Assembly (NCBI GenBank): GCA_030632095.1
Contig: DAOVJU010000092.1
Coordinates: 1 to 9,411 of the forward strand
Source: Chlorobiota bacterium
GTDB taxonomy: Bacteria > Bacteroidota > Bacteroidia > Bacteroidales > B39-G9
DNA: 9,411 nucleotides
Direction of reading: 5' to 3'
This document shows positions 5,340 to 9,411 of this stretch, one piece after another. Each line of letters starts with the position of its first letter. Within the stretch, counting starts at the first letter, position 1. The notes under the pieces were generated by a model. It ran no database searches and had not been told where the DNA came from. It was given only the letters and a program-made list of their open reading frames with translations. The position numbers and the translations under genes are program-made.

Positions 5340-6527
5340 TTAATAAATACATGGTTTTTTGTCAGACAATAGTTTTTCAAGGATTCTATCTACTTTATTA
5401 AACCTGTTATTCATAATCATAGATGCAATTATATAAGGCTTATAACCAGCTTCAATATAAGTTTCAATTCGATATTTTTCAAATACTGAAGCTTCTACTT
5501 CTCCTTCATCACATGAAATACCTGAAATATCAGCTGGTAAACAATGCATATACAGAGCTTCACCTTTTTTAGTCATCTTCATTTTTTCTTCTGTGCATTC
5601 CCATTTTTTATATTTTGCATTTTGTGCAAGGCAGTTTTTTTCTAATTCATCCAATTCTTTTATATCATTATTCTTTAATAATTCAGTTCGCATTTTCATG
5701 ACTTCAAAAGGAGCCCAGCTTTTAGGGTAAACAATATCGGCATTGGTAAATGCCTCGTCCATATTGTTTACAACTTTAAATGAACCTCCACTTTCTTTTG
5801 CATGCATATGTGCATTATCAATCACTTCAGGGATTAAGCCATAACCTTCAGGGTAAGCAAGTTCTATTTCCATTCCAAAACGGGCCATTAAGCTAATAAT
5901 ACCCTGTGGAACTGAAAGCGGTTTTCCATAACTTGGTGAATAAGCCCATGTCATTGCTATTTTTTTGCCTTTTAGGTTATTAAGCCCGCCAAAATAATTC
6001 TTAAGGTGTAATAAATCGGCCATTGATTGTGTTGGATGGTCAATATCGCACTGCAGGTTAACAATACCCGGTCTGGTTGGCAAAACGCCTTTTTCAAATC
6101 CTTCATCCAATGCTTCTCCAACTTCACGCATGTAAGCATTTCCTGCACCCAGATACATATCATCTCTGATACCTATTATGTCGGTAAGAAATGAGATCAT
6201 ATTAGCCGTTTCACGAACTGTCTCACCATGAGCAATCTGTGATTTTTCTTCATCCATATCCTGAACCTCAAGGCCCAATAAATTTGCAGCAGAAGCAAAT
6301 GAGAACCTGGTTCTTGTTGATTTATCCCGAAAAAGGGAGACTGCTAATCCTGAATCAAATACTTTAGTTGATATATTATTATCACGTAAATTCTTTAATA
6401 TTTCTGCAACAAGTAATATCTGTTTTAATTCATCGTATGTTTTTTCCCAGGTTAACAGGAAATCTTTTTGGAATAAATTCGTATTTAATTGCTTAATTCC
6501 ATTTATTATTTCTGATATGCTTTTCAT
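5340..6527 (-). CDS. ygeW: YgeW-type knotted carbamoyltransferase
   Basis: This 395-residue member of the aspartate/ornithine carbamoyltransferase superfamily, YgeW branch, is cytoplasmic. The carbamoyl-phosphate loop is FRDKSTRTRFSF (Ser70-Thr-Arg-Thr-Arg74), the second phosphate contact is DIDHPTQSMADL (His164-Pro-Thr-Gln167), and HCLPAD (His328-Pro331) is the conserved HCLP. The length, about 60-80 residues more than ornithine carbamoyltransferases, comes partly from a charged insertion at about 280-320, as in the knotted YgeW group. Its physiological acceptor is not settled; it does not use ornithine or aspartate in the studied case, and a ureide-linked substrate is suspected. It lies downstream of ygeY on the same strand, 265 nt away across a repeat array. 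In E. coli the same families flank ygeX. The start ATG at 6527 follows an A-rich leader with no clear ribosome binding site. No defect is visible. Confidence 0.9.
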   Translation of the reverse strand: MKSISEIINGIKQLNTNLFQKDFLLTWEKTYDELKQILLVAEILKNLRDNNISTKVFDSGLAVSLFRDKSTRTRFSFASAANLLGLEVQDMDEEKSQIAHGETVRETANMISFLTDIIGIRDDMYLGAGNAYMREVGEALDEGFEKGVLPTRPGIVNLQCDIDHPTQSMADLLHLKNYFGGLNNLKGKKIAMTWAYSPSYGKPLSVPQGIISLMARFGMEIELAYPEGYGLIPEVIDNAHMHAKESGGSFKVVNNMDEAFTNADIVYPKSWAPFEVMKMRTELLKNNDIKELDELEKNCLAQNAKYKKWECTEEKMKMTKKGEALYMHCLPADISGISCDEGEVEASVFEKYRIETYIEAGYKPYIIASMIMNNRFNKVDRILEKLLSDKKPCIY

Positions 6528-6595
6528 ATATTTTTGTTTTAATTCTTTTAATTCAACCTATGAGTATCAATTCAGATATTGTTTCATATGCCATC

Positions 6596-6720
6596 GCTGC
6601 CCCTAACCCCTACTGCGCTTCGCTAAAGCTATGCGGCAGCGAAGAAGGGGAAATCCACCCCACGTGGGCTGTTCCCTTCCGATAGCTATCGGAAAGGGAA
6701 TCAAAGGGCGTGTGATGTCA
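6596..6720. repeat. GC-rich palindromic repeat array between ygeY and ygeW
   Basis: Over 6601-6710 GC is 63 of 110 bases, against strongly AT-rich flanks. Three palindromes follow each other. In 6607-6650, outer CCCCT/AGGGG encloses CTTCGCT/AGCGAAG. CCCACGTGGG is at 6659-6668. In 6672-6700, TTCCC plus TTCCGATAG pairs with CTATCGGAA plus GGGAA, with one bulged A at 6695. The core CCGATAGCTATCGG and the CCCCTAACCCC edge resemble repetitive intergenic palindromes I associate with Bacteroidetes genomes. The array splits the otherwise compact ygeY-ygeW pair and may act as a transcript-stabilising or attenuating structure; that role is inference. Confidence 0.65.
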
Positions 6721-6792
6721 ATTTTTACCTGAAAGGGATGTTTGATTTTACACAAGGTTTTTTGAATCCCACTTGTTTTATACATAGTTTAA

Positions 6793-7995
6793 CTATTTAG
6801 TACTTCCTGCAAGTTTGTAAATATAAGCAGCGTAAAAAGCAGAGGCAACTTTTAAATCTTCAATTGGCACTTTTTCATTTGGTGCATGGGCAAGAACTTC
6901 ATTTCCTGGCCCAAATCCAATAATTGGGATATTATAAAAACCATTAATAGTAACACCATTTGTTGAAAATGTCCATTTATCGATAATAGGTTTTTTATTG
7001 AACAGTTCTTCGAAAGCATCAACTCCAATTTTCACAATTTCATGATCTTCAGGCATTTTCCATGTTGGATAATATTTTTCCATTCCATATTTTTTACCGG
7101 TATATGAATTTTCCTTATAGTTTAGAACTTCTGCTCTCGCATCCATTCCTTTTATCAGTTCATTAATTTCAGCAATAGCAGATTCTTTTGTCTCTCCCCA
7201 GGTAAGACGCCTGTCAAGGTGTAAATGCGCATAATCAGCAACTGCACATAACGACGGGCTTCCTGATTTGAATTCTGATATTGTAACACTTCCTTTGCCC
7301 AGAAATTCATCAAATGCTAATCTTTCATTTAGTTTTTCAATTTCCAGGGCAACCCTGGAAGCTACGTAGATTGCATTTTTACCCCTTTCAGGCGCCGAAC
7401 CATGCGACGAAATCCCTTTAAAAGAAACCCTTATTTCCATTCTTCCCCGATGTCCCCGGTATATATTCAGGTTGGTTGGTTCAGTACTTATTGCAAAATC
7501 GGGTTTAATTTTTTCTTCTTCAACAATGTATTTCCAGCATAAACCGTCACAGTCTTCTTCCATAACGCTACCTACAAAATAAATAGTAAGATCTTCATCA
7601 AATCCTAATTCCTTTAAAATCTTCCCTGATGTTACAAATGCTGCCGGTCCGCCTTCCTGGTCCACTGTGCCGCGACCATGAACATAACCATCTTTTATCA
7701 ATCCTGATAAGGGATCAATATCCCAATTTTCCAAATTACCAAAATCAACTGTATCCATATGTCCATCAATGGCTAATATTTTCTTCCCATTACCAATCCT
7801 GCCAATTACATTTCCTAAACCATCTATTCTGACTTCGTCAAAACCGGCTTCTTCCATTTGTCTTTTGAGTTCTAACTGAACCTCCTTTTCTTCTAGGCTA
7901 AGCGATTTTATTTTTACTAATCGTGACAGGTTTTCTGCTGTTTTAAGCTTATATTTTTCAGAAAGATCATTAATTTGGTTATATATGGTACTCAT
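6793..7995 (-). CDS. ygeY: YgeY-type M20 family hydrolase (selenium-metabolism-linked)
   Basis: This 400-residue cytoplasmic metallohydrolase of the M20 peptidase/deacylase family belongs to the YgeY branch. Its zinc site is complete: His79 and Asp81 in DGHMDTVDFG, bridging Asp112 in GRGTVDQEGG, catalytic Glu146 and ligand Glu147 in VMEEDCDG, Glu172 in STEPT, and His370 in HAPNEKVP. The dimerisation-domain motif ISSHGSAPERGKNA (197-210) follows in the normal place. Length is typical. The substrate is unproven; family members accompany hydantoinase, YgeW and diaminopropionate ammonia-lyase genes in anaerobic purine-related clusters and are annotated as selenium-metabolism-linked. It is the first gene of the minus-strand pair and is divergent from the polyketide synthase gene. 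A TATTTTTG -7 box lies 39 nt upstream of its ATG. Confidence 0.9.
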   Translation of the reverse strand: MSTIYNQINDLSEKYKLKTAENLSRLVKIKSLSLEEKEVQLELKRQMEEAGFDEVRIDGLGNVIGRIGNGKKILAIDGHMDTVDFGNLENWDIDPLSGLIKDGYVHGRGTVDQEGGPAAFVTSGKILKELGFDEDLTIYFVGSVMEEDCDGLCWKYIVEEEKIKPDFAISTEPTNLNIYRGHRGRMEIRVSFKGISSHGSAPERGKNAIYVASRVALEIEKLNERLAFDEFLGKGSVTISEFKSGSPSLCAVADYAHLHLDRRLTWGETKESAIAEINELIKGMDARAEVLNYKENSYTGKKYGMEKYYPTWKMPEDHEIVKIGVDAFEELFNKKPIIDKWTFSTNGVTINGFYNIPIIGFGPGNEVLAHAPNEKVPIEDLKVASAFYAAYIYKLAGSTK

Positions 7996-8033
7996 GGTTC
8001 AAATGATTTAGTTTCTGTTTTTTTAAAGGGAAA

Positions 8034-8061
8034 CAAAAATACAAAAAATAAAAAAAACAAA
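8034..8061 (-). promoter_or_regulatory. Probable promoter of ygeY (TTTG ... TATTTTTG)
   Basis: On the minus strand TATTTTTG (8041-8034) matches TAnnTTTG and is preceded by TTTG (8061-8058). The 16-nt spacer is shorter than the usual 19-21. The -7 box ends 38 nt before the ygeY ATG at 7995, giving a leader of about 30 nt. It is the best promoter candidate for the ygeY-ygeW pair. Confidence 0.45.
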
Positions 8062-8166
8062 GCACTTCTTTTTCTTTCCAAAATCAAAAATGAAAACTAC
8101 CGGGAAGTATTGCAAAAAAGGATGATGAAAATCTTTAATAAACTACATGTATTTTGTAACTAATAT

Positions 8167-8174
8167 TATCTTTG
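8167..8174 (+). promoter_or_regulatory. Possible -7 promoter element for the polyketide synthase gene (TATCTTTG)
   Basis: TATCTTTG matches TAnnTTTG and points at the polyketide synthase, whose ATG is 93 nt downstream. No well-placed TTTG -33 element was found. The rest of the divergent intergenic region (7996-8267) is AT-rich and holds no gene I can support. Confidence 0.35.
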
Positions 8175-8242
8175 CTTTTTTTTAAATAAATAGCAAACTG
8201 AACCTTTAATTTTATAATTAAACTAGTTAATAATAAATTAAG

Positions 8243-8257
8243 ATAGTTTCAAACTAT
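8243..8257. promoter_or_regulatory. Operator-like palindrome immediately before the polyketide synthase start
   Basis: ATAGTTT-C-AAACTAT is a perfect 7-bp inverted repeat around one base, ending 10 nt before the ATG at 8268. Its place in the leader, between the likely promoter and the start codon, suits a repressor site or a small hairpin over the ribosome entry region. The binding protein is unknown. Confidence 0.42.
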
Positions 8258-8267
8258 AATAAATATA

Positions 8268-9411
8268 ATGACAGAAAGCAAAAGAGAGCCGCTGGCTATC
8301 ATAGGAATTGGTTGTAGATTCCCTGGAAATGTGAACTCACCGGAAGAATTTTGGGACCTTTTAACTGAAAAAAAAGATGGACTGAGTAATATCCCTTATG
8401 ATCGTTGGGATACAGATGCTTTATATGCACCTGGGTTTAGCAGAGCCGGTAAAATAAACGTTAACAGAGGAGGTTTTATTAATGATGTAGATAAATTTGA
8501 TGCCGGTTTTTTTGGTATTTCTCCTTTAGAAGCATGCCGGATGGATCCTCAGCAAAGAATGATCTTGGAAATTTCTTACGAAACTGTTGAGGATGCAGGA
8601 TTGCGTCTGGAAGACTTAAGTGGTTCCCGTACTGCTGTTTTTATAGGTATCTCAGGTCACGATTATGGTGATATTCAAAATACACCGATAGAAAGAGTGA
8701 ATATTGGTGCTCATACTAATGCAGGATCCGCTTTATGTATGGTCGCTAATAAAATCTCATATTATTACAATTTAAAAAGCCTTAGTTTAGCCCTTGATAC
8801 AGCATGTTCCTCTTCATTAAATGCAGTTCATATGGCATGCAGGTGCATTTGGGAAGGAGATGCCGATGCCGCATTTGCCGGTGGTGTAAACTCAATTCTG
8901 AAGCCTGAACCTCAAATGGGTTTTAGTAAAGGAGGATTTCTTTCACCGGATGGTATTTGTTATACTTTTGATGATAGGAGTAATGGTTACATTAGAAGTG
9001 AAGGCGCCGGTTTGATATTCATTAAGACTCTTTCTCAGGCAGTAAAGGATGGAGATTCAATATATGCTGTAATTATTGGATCTGCCGCTAATCAGGACGG
9101 AGCAACTAAGGGTATTGCATCTCCTAATCCTGTTGCACAGCAGGAATTGCTGATACATGCTTACAAAGATGCAGGTATTGATCCGCATGATGTGCAGTAT
9201 GTTGAGGCGCATGGTACAGGAACCTTTGTTGGTGATCCTATAGAAGTCAATTCCATTGGAAAGGTAATCGGTACCAACAGGAAAGAAGATTGTTATATAG
9301 GATCTGTAAAGTCAAATATTGGTCATCTGGAGCCGGCATCCGGTGTTGCAGGTATTTCCAAATTAGCATTAGCATTAAAGCATGGGATTATTCCGCCAAA
9401 TATTCACTTTA
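8268..9411 (+). CDS. Type I modular polyketide synthase, N-terminal ketosynthase domain (cut by window edge)
   Basis: The frame opens at ATG 8268 and is still open after 381 codons at the right edge. The protein begins directly with a beta-ketoacyl synthase domain: EPLAIIGIGCRFPG at residues 7-20, then FFGISPLEACRMDPQQRMIL, which is the classic modular-synthase start. All three catalytic positions are intact: Cys180 in LDTACSSSL, His315 in VEAHGTGT and His353 in KSNIGHLE, so it should be a condensing (not KSQ-type decarboxylating) domain. It catalyses decarboxylative Claisen condensation between an enzyme-bound acyl chain and an extender unit carried on an acyl carrier protein. There is no loading domain or N-terminal docking helix of note before it, so starter supply may come from another protein or an iterative mode. 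Later domains lie outside the window, so product and class (reducing, PUFA-like, hybrid NRPS) cannot be given. It is divergent from ygeY. Confidence 0.93.
   Translation, partial: MTESKREPLAIIGIGCRFPGNVNSPEEFWDLLTEKKDGLSNIPYDRWDTDALYAPGFSRAGKINVNRGGFINDVDKFDAGFFGISPLEACRMDPQQRMILEISYETVEDAGLRLEDLSGSRTAVFIGISGHDYGDIQNTPIERVNIGAHTNAGSALCMVANKISYYYNLKSLSLALDTACSSSLNAVHMACRCIWEGDADAAFAGGVNSILKPEPQMGFSKGGFLSPDGICYTFDDRSNGYIRSEGAGLIFIKTLSQAVKDGDSIYAVIIGSAANQDGATKGIASPNPVAQQELLIHAYKDAGIDPHDVQYVEAHGTGTFVGDPIEVNSIGKVIGTNRKEDCYIGSVKSNIGHLEPASGVAGISKLALALKHGIIPPNIHF

Noticed and set aside
6603..6785. 60-codon minus-strand open frame between ygeY and ygeW
   Set aside because: It reads through the GC-rich palindromic repeats; composition and lack of motifs mark it as a spurious frame over a repeat.
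7975..8163. 62-codon plus-strand open frame between ygeY and the polyketide synthase
   Set aside because: It overlaps the ygeY start and promoter, is made of Lys/Asn-rich codons from A-rich DNA, and shows no family motif.
8205..8222. TTTAATT/AATTAAA inverted repeat upstream of the polyketide synthase
   Set aside because: Pure A/T palindromes of this length are expected by chance in such AT-rich DNA.

Overview
The window looks like a low-GC member of the Bacteroidetes, probably an anaerobe. This is inferred from the AT-rich coding sequence, the near absence of Shine-Dalgarno sites, and several TAnnTTTG motifs (the Bacteroidetes -7 promoter element) upstream of genes. GC-rich palindromic intergenic repeats of a kind I associate with that phylum also point there. 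No rRNA, tRNA or CRISPR array was seen.

Layout. (1) At 1-505, minus strand, is the 5' part of a cytosolic M20 dipeptidase gene (pepD). In its last ~95 bases at the window edge it switches in frame to a GC-rich universal-stress-protein sequence, so the edge is probably chimeric. (2) At 589-828 is a 5'-truncated remnant of a methylglyoxal synthase gene. (3) At 839-2171 are two plus-strand genes 28 nt apart: an AlbA_2 (Schlafen-type) putative ATP-binding protein, and a YgjV-like membrane protein with a GNAT-like C-terminal domain. (4) At 2167-2287 is a small element with terminal inverted repeats (MITE-like); its left end supplies the stop codon of the preceding gene. (5) At 2305-3624 is a complete dihydropyrimidinase/hydantoinase gene with all metal ligands. 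(6) At 3651-5202 is a type IV abortive-infection toxin-antitoxin pair (AbiEi/AbiEii) behind an operator region with four TAAACAA-type half-sites. (7) At 5209-5311 are three hairpins, the last a perfect 15-bp bidirectional terminator. (8) On the minus strand, ygeY (7995-6793) and ygeW (6527-5340) are separated by a GC-rich palindromic repeat array. (9) From 8268 to the right edge, plus strand, is the N-terminal ketosynthase domain of a type I modular polyketide synthase, with a perfect palindrome just before its start.

How the genes may work together. The hydantoinase, YgeY-type hydrolase and YgeW-type knotted carbamoyltransferase are the same families grouped in the E. coli ygeW-ygeX-ygeY-hyuA-yqeA region, which is linked to anaerobic purine/ureide nitrogen metabolism. 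Here ygeX and the carbamate kinase are missing from the window, and the hydantoinase is separated from the other two by the AbiE cassette. The polyketide synthase is divergent from ygeY and probably begins an unrelated biosynthetic cluster. I did not find a convincingly new multi-gene system. The most unusual items are the pepD/Usp chimera, the mgsA remnant, the YgjV-GNAT fusion, the MITE-derived stop codon, the multi-site abiE operator region and the polyketide synthase with its upstream palindrome.
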